From Solibacillus sp. FSL W7-1436 (GTDB lineage Bacteria; Bacillota; Bacilli; Bacillales_A; Planococcaceae), in the NCBI RefSeq assembly GCF_038007305.1, contig NZ_JBBOWV010000001.1, forward strand, positions 377,501 to 441,500: a stretch of DNA of 64,000 bases, given 5' to 3'. Of this stretch, positions 56,965 through 64,000 are shown piece by piece. The position numbers and the translations under genes were made by a program. How positions within the stretch are numbered: the stretch's first letter is position 1; every line of letters starts with the position of its first letter. The notes below the pieces were generated by a model. The model saw only the letters and a program-made list of their open reading frames with translations. It was not told the origin of the DNA and did not search any database.

Positions 56965-57321
56965 TTATTTCCAAGTTTCTAAGAAGTCAGACTCCTTAAA
57001 TCCTAAAGTTAATTTTTTTCCATCTGTAACGAGCGGTCGCTTAATTAACATACCATCCGATGCTAATAGCTCCAATTGCTCATCTTCGGACATTGTCGGC
57101 AGTTTATCTTTCAGGCCTAATTCACGATATTTCATGCCCGAAGTATTAAAGAATTTCTTCAAAGGCACTCCGCTTGCTTCGTAAATTGCTTTAAGTTCCT
57201 CTTTAGATGGTGTCTGCTCAACAATATGAATATTTTCATAGTCCACACCTTGCTCGTCTAGCCATTTTTGCGCTTTTTTACAAGTTGTACATTTCGGATA
57301 TTGGATGAATTTTACTGTCAT
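56965..57321 (-). CDS. yusI: Spx/ArsC-family protein YusI
   Basis: 118 residues, ArsC/Spx superfamily (MgsR/YffB-like). The N-terminal redox motif is 'QYPKCTTCKKAQKWL' with C11-T-T-C14, and 'FNTSGMKYRELGLKDKL' and 'LIKRPLVTDGKKLTLGF' are family signatures. It lacks the Spx 'GDEEI'-like RNA polymerase contact segment that I can recognise, so a thiol oxidoreductase role is more likely than transcription control. ATG 57321 follows AAAAGGAG. A promoter and the TATTAGAA array lie directly upstream. Confidence 0.88.
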   Translation of the reverse strand: MTVKFIQYPKCTTCKKAQKWLDEQGVDYENIHIVEQTPSKEELKAIYEASGVPLKKFFNTSGMKYRELGLKDKLPTMSEDEQLELLASDGMLIKRPLVTDGKKLTLGFKESDFLETWK

Positions 57322-57354
57322 GTAAGTACTCCTTTTTGCCCTGGATTTCCCTAT

Positions 57355-57383
57355 ATTGTAACGGAAATAGAAGGACAAATCAA
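57355..57383 (-). promoter_or_regulatory. Predicted yusI promoter
   Basis: On the minus strand TTGATT (57383-57378), a 17-base spacer and TACAAT (57360-57355), 34 bases before the yusI ATG. Confidence 0.55.
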
Positions 57384-57424
57384 AAATGTGTTCGCATGAC
57401 CGGACATTTAATGGATATGGTTTT

Positions 57425-57607
57425 TATTAGAAGATGTGTGAAGATATTAGAACATAGTGAACTGATATTAGAAGAATGGCTTCACTTATTTGAAAATTCC
57501 GGTGACATATTAGAAGATAGTGTATTTATATTAGAAGTTTCCCGATATATTAGAACTTTTAAGATCTTATTAGAACATTTCCTGTTTTATTAGAAAATTC
57601 ATAGAAA
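57425..57607. repeat. Array of nine TATTAGAA cores at 19-21 bp spacing
   Basis: TATTAGAA begins at 57425, 57445, 57466, 57508, 57529, 57548, 57568 and 57588, with a one-base variant TATTTGAA at 57487. The spacings are 20, 21, 21, 21, 21, 19, 20 and 20. The 11-13 bases between cores are not conserved. The array fills the interval between the fadE terminator and the predicted yusI promoter. It is not a CRISPR array, because the conserved unit is only 8 bases. Confidence 0.9.
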
Positions 57608-57632
57608 AACCGGGTGCACGGCCATGCACCCG
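57603..57632 (-). terminator. Terminator of fadE
   Basis: CGGGTGCA (57611-57618) pairs with TGCACCCG (57625-57632); on the minus strand GTTTTTCTATG follows. Confidence 0.8.
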
Positions 57633-57647
57633 ATTACAATCAAATTA

Positions 57648-59432
57648 TTAAACTACATATTTTTCTGCTTCGATCAGTTTCGCTGCAGCTTCACGTTTTT
57701 TCGGAATTAAGTTGTAAGGGTTGTTGCGCGTTAATTTACGTAATGCCGATAAAATCATACGTGCATCGTCACCTTCAACTGAAGCGATTAATGTTTCTTT
57801 CGCTTCTTTTTCGATCTCTGCGAATGCTTCCTGACAGAAAATTTGAGTATAAAGAATTTTTTGTGCTGCTTTTTCTTCTCCGTCACGCTCGATTGCTTTC
57901 TGTGTACGGATTACTGCAGATTCCATTGCGTATAATTGGTTCGCAATATTCGCGATGTTCACTAACAGCTCTTGCTCTGCATCCAGTTTTGCGCCATAGC
58001 GTTGTGCTGCTGCACCTGCTGCAAGTACTGCGATCTTCTTCGCATTTTTCACTAAATATTTCTCTTGCTCTAATGCACCTTGACCAATTTCTTCAGGCAT
58101 AAGCATTAATAGTTCGTTTTGCAGTTCTTGCGCTACTTGTAAAAGCGGTAACTCACCTTTTAATGCTTTTTTCATAAATGTGCCCGGTACGATCATACGG
58201 TTAATTTCGTTTGTACCTTCGAAAATACGGTTAATACGAGAGTCGCGGTAAATGCGTTCCACTTCGTACTCAGCCATAAAGCCGTAACCACCGTGTAACT
58301 GAACCGCTTCATCCGCTACGAAATCCAATGTTTCAGAACCGAATACTTTTGCGATCGAGCACTCAATAGCATATTCGGCGATTGCTGCTGCGATTGATTT
58401 GCCGTCTTTTTGCTCTTCGTCAGACAACTGGCTTAAACGGTCTTCAAAGTAACCAACTGTACGATAGTTTAAAGATTCAGATGCATAAATGTGAGAAGCC
58501 ATTGATGCGATTTTTTCTTTCGTTAAGTTGAAATCCGATAATTTTGTTTTGAATTGCTGACGTTGGTTCGTATAGGCAACTGCTAATTCAAATGCACGTT
58601 TTGATGCACCTACAGTACCTACCCCTAATTTATAACGTCCGATATTTAAAATGTTGAACGCGATAATATGACCGCGGCCCACTTCACCTAGCAGGTTTTC
58701 TACAGGCACTTCCGCATCTTCCAAAATTAATGTACGAGTTGAAGATGATTTAATCCCCATTTTCTTCTCTTCCGGACCTACAGAAACACCCGGGAATGAA
58801 CGCTCAACGATGAATGCAGTAAACTTATCGCCATCGATTTTTGCGTAAACAACGAATACATCTGCAAAGCCTGCATTTGTAATCCATTGCTTTTCACCAT
58901 TTAATACATAGTGTGTGCCTGCTTCATTTAACTTAGCTGTTGTTTTAGCGCCTAATGCATCCGAACCTGAACCTGGCTCTGTTAATGCATATGCTGCGAT
59001 TAATGCACCTGAAGCCAATTTCGGCAAGTACTTCGTTTTTTGATCATGATTACCGAATAATACGATTGGTAATGAACCGATCCCTACATGGGCACCATGC
59101 GTGATTGAGAAACCGCCAGCCGGTGACATTTTTTCTGCGATTAATGCAGAAGAAATTTTGTCTAAGCCCAAGCCTTCGTATTCTTCAGGTACGTCAGCTG
59201 CTAGTAAACCTAAATCACCTGCTGTTTTTAATAGGCGTACAGAATGATCAAACTCATGGTGCTCCAAGTTTTCAACAACCGGTAACACTTCGTTCGTTAC
59301 ATATTCCTGTGTTGTTTGAGCAATCATTTTTTGTTCATCTGTGAAATCTTCCGGTGTAATTACGCGGTTAATATCCACGTCCTCGATTAAAAAGCCGCCA
59401 CCTTTAATAATGCTGTTCGTTGTATGTGCCAT
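57648..59432 (-). CDS. fadE: Acyl-CoA dehydrogenase FadE
   Basis: 594 residues, first step of fatty acid beta-oxidation. The acyl-CoA dehydrogenase core covers about 25-410: 'YALTEPGSGSDALGAKTTA', 'GEKQWITNAGFADVFVVYAK', 'ETLDFVADEAVQLHGGYGFM' and 'YRDSRINRIFEGTNEINRM', the FAD-binding and catalytic-base regions. A C-terminal helical extension of about 180 residues marks the large YusJ/FadE type. ATG 59432 follows GGGAGGAA. Third gene of fadN-fadA-fadE. Confidence 0.95.
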   Translation of the reverse strand: MAHTTNSIIKGGGFLIEDVDINRVITPEDFTDEQKMIAQTTQEYVTNEVLPVVENLEHHEFDHSVRLLKTAGDLGLLAADVPEEYEGLGLDKISSALIAEKMSPAGGFSITHGAHVGIGSLPIVLFGNHDQKTKYLPKLASGALIAAYALTEPGSGSDALGAKTTAKLNEAGTHYVLNGEKQWITNAGFADVFVVYAKIDGDKFTAFIVERSFPGVSVGPEEKKMGIKSSSTRTLILEDAEVPVENLLGEVGRGHIIAFNILNIGRYKLGVGTVGASKRAFELAVAYTNQRQQFKTKLSDFNLTKEKIASMASHIYASESLNYRTVGYFEDRLSQLSDEEQKDGKSIAAAIAEYAIECSIAKVFGSETLDFVADEAVQLHGGYGFMAEYEVERIYRDSRINRIFEGTNEINRMIVPGTFMKKALKGELPLLQVAQELQNELLMLMPEEIGQGALEQEKYLVKNAKKIAVLAAGAAAQRYGAKLDAEQELLVNIANIANQLYAMESAVIRTQKAIERDGEEKAAQKILYTQIFCQEAFAEIEKEAKETLIASVEGDDARMILSALRKLTRNNPYNLIPKKREAAAKLIEAEKYVV

Positions 59433-59481
59433 TATAAATTCCTCCCTAGTTTCCTTTGTGATTTTTTATTTCCCCGGACAA

Positions 59482-60654
59482 TTAAAGAACTTCAAATACC
59501 CCTGCTGCGCCCATTCCGCCGCCGATACACATTGTTACAACACCATATTTACCGCCGCGGCGTTTTAATTCGTTGATCAGCTTCACTGTAAGAATCGTAC
59601 CTGTTGCACCTAGTGGATGGCCTAATGCGATTGCCCCTCCGTTAACATTCACTTTCTCCATATCAATCCCAAGCTCACGAACTACTTGAATAGATTGTGA
59701 TGCGAATGCTTCGTTAATTTCCCATAGGTCTACCTGATCTTGTGTAATCCCTGCAATTTCAAGTGCTTTCGGCACTGCTACGATTGGACCGATCCCCATT
59801 ACTTCCGGTGGAACTCCCCCGACAGCAAATCCCAGGAATTTCGCCAGTGGCTGCATTCCTTGTTTCTCCGCTTCTTCACGGTCCATTACAAGTACTGCTG
59901 CTGCACCGTCGGAAGTTTGAGAAGCATTTCCTGCTGTTACAGAACCTTTTACATTGAATGCTGGACGTAATTTCGCCAACGTTTCCACCGATGTACCTGG
60001 ACGAACCCCTTCATCTGTATCAAAGATCGTAACCTTTTCTTTCAGCTGGTTATTTTCATCGACAAAATATTCCGTTACTTCAACCGGAACGATTTCATCT
60101 TTGAATTTTCCTTCTTTAATCGCTTTTTCAGCTAATTCGTGTGAACGTACTGCAAAAGCATCCTGCTCTTCACGTGTTACATTGTAGCGATTCGCTACCT
60201 CTTCGGCTGTGTGACCCATACCGATATAATATTGTGGTGCCTCTTCAGCAATTTTCGGGTTTAGACGAACTGTATTACCAGTCATCGGAATCATACTCAT
60301 CGATTCTGTACCGCCTGCAACGATTGCTTTTGCATGGCCAAGCATAATACGCTCTGCTGCATAGGCAATTGTTTGCAGTCCTGATGAACAGAAACGGTTA
60401 ACTGTTAATGCCGGTGTTTCATCCGGCAGCCCCGCCAATGCCCCAACTAGGCGGGCAACATTCATCCCTTGTTCTGCTTCAGGCATTGCGCAACCCATAA
60501 TTAAATCATCAACCGGGCCTTCATAGCCCGCACGTTTTAATGCTTCTTTTACTACTACTGCACCAAAATCATCTGGACGAGTGTTCGCAAGTGATCCTTT
60601 TTTCGCACGTCCGATTGGCGTTCGTGCTCCTGCAACGATAACGGCTTCACGCAT
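59482..60654 (-). CDS. fadA: Acetyl-CoA acyltransferase (thiolase) FadA
   Basis: 390 residues. Nucleophile C89 in '[12 protein letters not shown]'; '[18 protein letters not shown]' supplies the catalytic His and '[16 protein letters not shown]' the second Cys. It cleaves 3-ketoacyl-CoA in beta-oxidation. 49 bases upstream of fadE; ATG 60654 follows AAGGGGG. The 122-base gap to fadN contains an imperfect GCCGGCAGC/GCTGGCC hairpin but no clear terminator. Confidence 0.96.
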   Translation of the reverse strand: MREAVIVAGARTPIGRAKKGSLANTRPDDFGAVVVKEALKRAGYEGPVDDLIMGCAMPEAEQGMNVARLVGALAGLPDETPALTVNRFCSSGLQTIAYAAERIMLGHAKAIVAGGTESMSMIPMTGNTVRLNPKIAEEAPQYYIGMGHTAEEVANRYNVTREEQDAFAVRSHELAEKAIKEGKFKDEIVPVEVTEYFVDENNQLKEKVTIFDTDEGVRPGTSVETLAKLRPAFNVKGSVTAGNASQTSDGAAAVLVMDREEAEKQGMQPLAKFLGFAVGGVPPEVMGIGPIVAVPKALEIAGITQDQVDLWEINEAFASQSIQVVRELGIDMEKVNVNGGAIALGHPLGATGTILTVKLINELKRRGGKYGVVTMCIGGGMGAAGVFEVL

Positions 60655-60776
60655 ATTGATGTTTCCCCCTTGTGATTGGCCAGCAGGTAAACTCGTAAGC
60701 TAGCTGCCGGCAAAATATTTCAACGAATCTATCGTTTAAAGAAAAAGTCTGTCGCTTACTGCGGCACGGACTTCTA

Positions 60777-63161
60777 TTAGTTACGTAACGGCTTTCCTTT
60801 TACGAGCATGTGCTGCATACGCATTTGTGATTTTTGGTCTGCAACCAGTTCTAGGAACGCTTGTTTTTCCAGGTTTAATAAATACTCTTCAGAAACTTCT
60901 GTTCCGTACGGTACTTTACCGCCTGCGATTACATACGCAAGTTTCTTCGCGATTTTCAAGTCATGCTCTGTAATGTAGCCTGAATCGAACATGCCTTGAG
61001 CCCCTAATAACAATGTTGCATAACCTGATGCGCCCACTACTTTCACCGGCTTTTTCACCGGTGCTTTATAGCCTGCATCTGCAAGTGCAAGTGCTGCTTG
61101 TTTTGCATCATAGATCAAGTGATCCGGATTTACTGAAATACCGTCCGCAAAGTCCAGGAAGTTATTTTCACGTGCTTCTTCACCAGAAGTCGAAACTTTC
61201 GCCATTGCAATTGTTTCGAACACTTTGTTCGCGATTTGCTGGTAGTCAACATCTACGCCATTCGGCAAGCCTTTAATGAATTTTTGATAAAGGCCTAAGT
61301 TACCGCCGCCTCCTGGAATTAGGCCAACACCTACTTCGACAAGACCCATGTATGTTTCAGCTGATGCCTGAATATGCGCAGCCGGTAAACATACTTCCGC
61401 TCCGCCGCCTAATGCCATTTGGAATGGTGCCGCAACAACCGGTTTTGTTGAATATTTAATACGGCGCATTGCCTGCTGGAATGACTTGATAACAAAGTCC
61501 AGTTCGAAAATGTTATCATCTTGTGCTTCCATTAAAATCATCGCAAGGTTGGCACCGACACAGAAGTTTTTACCTTGGTTCCCGATCACAAGACCTTTAA
61601 AGTTTTTCTCCACCTCATCAATGGCATAGTTGATCATTTGTACAATGTCTAAACCGATTGCATTTGATTTCGAGTGGAATTCAAGTAATGCGATTCCGTC
61701 ACCTAAATCGATCAGGCTTGCACCTGAATTCGATTTGATCACACCGTGTTTTTTCTTGTAACGTTTTAAGTCGATCGCTTTTTCATTCACCGGTACTTTT
61801 ACATATTCTGAACCATTGTAGTATGCTAGGTCGCCGTCGATTTCTGAATAGAATGTTTTCAGGCCTTTCTCTAATAATCCGGTAACGAATTCAGGAATTT
61901 CACGGCCTTCTTCTTTCATTTTAGCGACTGATTTCTCTATGCCGATTGCATCCCACATTTCAAACGGACCTTGAGTCCAGCCGAAGCCCCATTTCATTGC
62001 ATTGTCGATTGCAATGATATCGTCTGCAATTTCACCTACTAATTTTCCAGAGTAAAGCAATGTCGGTGCAAATGAATTCCACAACAGTTCCCCAACGCGG
62101 TCATTTGCATAAATTAAAACTTTTAATTTGCCTCCTGGACCTTTTGCCTGTTTTGCCATTTCCAGTGATGGAGCAACCAGTTTTGTAGTCGGTTCATATT
62201 CAAATGTTGAAAGATTCAACTGCAGAATTTCTTTCCCTACTTTTTTGAAGAATCCTTGACCCGATTTTGCGCCGATCCAGCCATTTGCGATCATTTTCTT
62301 TAAAACAGGTGATTCTTCAAATACTGCCTGTTCTTCACCTGTTGTCTGGTCATATACATTTGTTGCGACATGTGCAAAAGTATCAAGACCAACAACATCC
62401 AATGTGCGGAATGTCGCAGATTTCGGACGGCCGATTAGTGGTCCAGTTACCGAATCTACTTCACCTACTGTATAGTTGCGTGCAATCATTTCGTTCATTG
62501 TCACGATAAGGCCGTATGTGCCGATCCGGTTTGCGATAAAGTTCGGTGTGTCTTTTGCGATAACAACACCTTTACCTAATACATCCTCACTGAATGTTTG
62601 CATAAAGCTTACAACTTCCGGTTTTGTCGTATTAGCCGGAATGATTTCCAGTAATTTTAAATAGCGTGGCGGGTTGAAGAAATGTGTCCCAAGGAAATGC
62701 GCCTGGAAATCTTCTGAACGCCCTTCCGCCATTGCGTTAATGCTGACCCCTGATGTATTTGATGAAATGATTGTGCCTGGTTTACGTACAGCATCAATCT
62801 TTTCAAATAAGCCTTTTTTAATTTCTAATCTTTCTACAATTACTTCAATAATCCAGTCAACATCTTTCAGCTTTTCTAAATCATCATCAAAGTTACCTGG
62901 TGTAATTAATGCTAGATTTTTTTTCGATGAAAGTGGTGCTGGTTTTTGCTTCAGTAATTTTTGCATTGCCGAAACTGCAAAACGGTTTTTCACAGGTTTT
63001 GAATCAAGTGTTAACCCCTTAGCTTCTTCTTCCTTTGTTAGTTCGCCCGGAGCGATGTCCAATAACAATGTAGGAATCCCGATATTCGCCAAATGTGCTG
63101 CAATCCCTGAACCCATTACCCCTGAACCTAAAACCGCTACTTTTTCAATTTTGTAAGACAC
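60777..63161 (-). CDS. fadN: 3-hydroxyacyl-CoA dehydrogenase / enoyl-CoA hydratase FadN
   Basis: 794 residues, bifunctional. N-terminal NAD-binding motif 'VAVLGSGVMGSGIAAHLA' (about 8-25) and dehydrogenase 'AHFLGTHFFNPPRYLKLLEI' with catalytic His. The C-terminal crotonase domain (about 490-700) has 'NFCVGANLAMIL' and 'ALGGGAEVCLPAAHIQ'. The start is GTG 63161: GGGGG is 8 bases upstream. A longer reading from ATG 63197 would begin inside the FadR operator, so it is rejected. First gene of fadN-fadA-fadE. Confidence 0.94.
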   Translation of the reverse strand: MSYKIEKVAVLGSGVMGSGIAAHLANIGIPTLLLDIAPGELTKEEEAKGLTLDSKPVKNRFAVSAMQKLLKQKPAPLSSKKNLALITPGNFDDDLEKLKDVDWIIEVIVERLEIKKGLFEKIDAVRKPGTIISSNTSGVSINAMAEGRSEDFQAHFLGTHFFNPPRYLKLLEIIPANTTKPEVVSFMQTFSEDVLGKGVVIAKDTPNFIANRIGTYGLIVTMNEMIARNYTVGEVDSVTGPLIGRPKSATFRTLDVVGLDTFAHVATNVYDQTTGEEQAVFEESPVLKKMIANGWIGAKSGQGFFKKVGKEILQLNLSTFEYEPTTKLVAPSLEMAKQAKGPGGKLKVLIYANDRVGELLWNSFAPTLLYSGKLVGEIADDIIAIDNAMKWGFGWTQGPFEMWDAIGIEKSVAKMKEEGREIPEFVTGLLEKGLKTFYSEIDGDLAYYNGSEYVKVPVNEKAIDLKRYKKKHGVIKSNSGASLIDLGDGIALLEFHSKSNAIGLDIVQMINYAIDEVEKNFKGLVIGNQGKNFCVGANLAMILMEAQDDNIFELDFVIKSFQQAMRRIKYSTKPVVAAPFQMALGGGAEVCLPAAHIQASAETYMGLVEVGVGLIPGGGGNLGLYQKFIKGLPNGVDVDYQQIANKVFETIAMAKVSTSGEEARENNFLDFADGISVNPDHLIYDAKQAALALADAGYKAPVKKPVKVVGASGYATLLLGAQGMFDSGYITEHDLKIAKKLAYVIAGGKVPYGTEVSEEYLLNLEKQAFLELVADQKSQMRMQHMLVKGKPLRN

Positions 63162-63182
63162 GAGCACTTCCCCCTTCTCCCT

Positions 63183-63200
63183 TGAATGAACAGTCATTCA
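63183..63200. promoter_or_regulatory. fadR box: FadR-type operator upstream of fadN
   Basis: TGAATGAACAGTCATTCA, an 18-bp inverted repeat matching the recalled B. subtilis FadR (YsiA) consensus TGAATGA-N4-TCATTCA. It lies 22-39 bases before the fadN start. FadR repression is released by long-chain acyl-CoA. Confidence 0.85.
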
Positions 63201-63402
63201 TTTTGAAATCAAAAAAAAACTTCAAACAGCTTTTCTGTTCTTAGTGTAGATTATTTTGACAATTTAAGCAATAATTTTCTCGCAATTTTAAATAAATTTA
63301 TTATTCTTATATTTTTATTGCTAGAAGGTACATATATTAAGCTAAATTACTTTTCGTAAGCTGTTCTAATCGTGTACAATGGGCATAAGGAGCGTGATTA
63401 AT

Positions 63403-63720
63403 ATGCAAGAAATTACAACAATTGAACAATTCACAGAACTAACAAGCACTGAAAAACCAGTAATCGTAAAATTCTTCGCTGGCTGGTGCCCGGACTGCAC
63501 ACGTATGGATATGTTTATCGATCCAATTATTGAAGAGTACAATCAATATGACTGGTATTCAATCAACCGTGATAACTTCCCGGATTTAGCGGAGAAATAT
63601 CAAGTAATGGGTATTCCATCATTACTAATCTTCAAAAACGGTGAAAAATTAGCACACTTACATAGCGCTAATGCAAAATCACCTGCACAAGTAGAAGAAT
63701 TCTTAAACGCACAAGCATAA
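63403..63720 (+). CDS. Thioredoxin-like protein with CPDC active site
   Basis: 105 residues, thioredoxin fold; active site 'FAGWCPDCTRMDMFIDPII' (C29-P-D-C32), cis-Pro segment 'YQVMGIPSLLIFKNGEK'. It is a paralogue of the protein at 39345: both share the N-terminal 'IEQF', a D-C second half of the motif and an 'RDxF' segment. ATG 63403 follows AAGGAG by 10 bases; an ATG 24 bases upstream lies before the ribosome binding site. Divergent from fadN. Partner unknown. Confidence 0.88.
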   Translation: MQEITTIEQFTELTSTEKPVIVKFFAGWCPDCTRMDMFIDPIIEEYNQYDWYSINRDNFPDLAEKYQVMGIPSLLIFKNGEKLAHLHSANAKSPAQVEEFLNAQA

Positions 63721-63730
63721 TATGTATTTA

Positions 63731-63780
63731 CGAATAAATCCAAAAGTTTACCGCTTTTGGATTTATTTTGTTTATTTTTC
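63731..63780 (+). terminator. Terminator of the CPDC thioredoxin-like gene
   Basis: AATAAATCCAAAAG pairs with CTTTTGGATTTATT, then TTGTTTATTTTTC. Confidence 0.85.
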
Positions 63781-63859
63781 TAAGTTAAAGCGCTAGTCAT
63801 AATGGGGTTTTTTAATTACAATGGATTACGTGAAATTTTATTGTAAGAAAGGAAAATTT

Positions 63860-64000
63860 ATGACTTCAAATCAACGAAAAAAGCTCGCTTTACTTATGCT
63901 TAACATGTTTATTGCTGTTGGGAGCTTCGGGATTATCATTCCAATTATCCCTGCCTATTTAAAAGAAATTGGGCAAGGCGGGACAGCTGCAGGTTTAATC
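63860..64000 (+). CDS. MFS transporter (N-terminal fragment at window edge)
   Basis: 47 codons are visible: MTSNQRKKLALLMLNMFIAV..., then 'GSFGIIIPIIPAYLKEIGQG'. This is a typical first helix and loop of an MFS drug-efflux protein (TetA/BMR-like). ATG 63860 follows AAGAAAGGAAAA. The rest lies outside the window. Confidence 0.75.
   Translation, partial: MTSNQRKKLALLMLNMFIAVGSFGIIIPIIPAYLKEIGQGGTAAGLI

Noticed and set aside
57336-57593. 85-codon plus-strand frame with I-L-E every seven residues across the TATTAGAA array
   Set aside because: No ribosome binding site, the start lies inside yusI's promoter region on the other strand, and 19-20 bp steps break the heptad frame, so it is a by-product of the repeat.
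57425-57607. CRISPR array or ordinary tandem repeat
   Set aside because: The conserved unit is 8 bases with 11-13 variable bases; CRISPR repeats are 21 or more bases, and no cas genes are present.
60655-60776. Terminator between fadN and fadA
   Set aside because: The GCCGGCAGC/GCTGGCC hairpin is imperfect and has no T-run; fadN, fadA and fadE are most simply one operon.
62674-63156. 160-codon plus-strand frame inside fadN
   Set aside because: Shadow frame antisense to the conserved NAD-binding domain of FadN, with no ribosome binding site.

Overview
The window is a 64 kb stretch of low-GC chromosome from an endospore-forming member of the Bacillales. The best fit by protein content is the Planococcaceae (Lysinibacillus/Solibacillus-like). 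The evidence is strong AGGAGG-type ribosome binding sites, frequent TTG/GTG starts, SigA-like promoters, U-tract terminators, the sporulation gene yunB, and a gene order that follows Bacillus subtilis block by block (yugJ, yugI, yugE/patB, yuxJ, pbpD, yufK; then pepA/yuiE, yuiD, yuiB, yumB, yutM, yutI, yuzD, yutJ, yuzB, yutF, yutE, yutD, lipA, yunB, yunD, yunF; then suf, metNPQ, yusE, yusF, gcvH, yusI, fadE-fadA-fadN). I see no phage, insertion sequence, CRISPR array, rRNA or tRNA. The taxonomic call is inference from recalled families, not from a search.

Layout. 1-5.5 kb: a DMT permease (cut by the left edge), an MgtC-like protein with a cation-efflux protein, an iron alcohol dehydrogenase, glutamate dehydrogenase and the S1 protein YugI. 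5.7-16 kb: an Na+-coupled transporter, a small HTH protein, yugE/patB, a cyclophilin, an MFS pump, class A PBP pbpD, yufK, a Pro/Tyr-rich small protein and leucyl aminopeptidase. 16-31.4 kb: membrane proteins YuiD and YuiB, a Nudix hydrolase, two NDH-2-like flavoproteins (YumB, YutJ), a degenerate EAL protein, Fe-S carriers YutM and YutI, small conserved Bacillales proteins, lipoyl synthase, yunB, an HD-GYP protein, the metallophosphoesterase YunD and a DUF72 protein.

31.6-39 kb is one sulfate-assimilation operon reading leftwards from the binding protein (sbp-cysT-cysW-cysA-cysH-cysD-cysNC). 39.3-45.3 kb has a thioredoxin-like gene, a 47-residue membrane protein and the sufCDSUB operon. 45.7-52.7 kb is gltB-gltD with the divergent LysR gene gltC. 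52.8-55.7 kb is metNPQ behind a SAM-I riboswitch. 55.8-57.3 kb is yusI-gcvH-yusF-yusE. 57.6-63.2 kb is fadN-fadA-fadE behind a FadR-type operator. The window ends with a second thioredoxin-like gene and the start of an MFS transporter.

How it fits together: sulfate uptake and reduction supplies cysteine for SufS; SufU/SufB/C/D build Fe-S clusters; YutM and YutI-type carriers serve LipA; LipA makes the lipoyl group carried by GcvH. GltB/D (an Fe-S enzyme) and glutamate dehydrogenase set the glutamate pool. YumB and YutJ are predicted NADH-linked flavoproteins, and the yutJ promoter carries two Rex/FNR-type palindromes.

The most unusual unexplained signal is an array of nine TATTAGAA cores at 19-21 bp spacing (57425-57607), lying between the fadE terminator and the predicted yusI promoter. 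Other items worth checking are the non-AUG start of yuiD, a large operator-like palindrome at the sbp promoter, and a TACTAT-N4-ATAGTA palindrome shared by the yumB and suf upstream regions.
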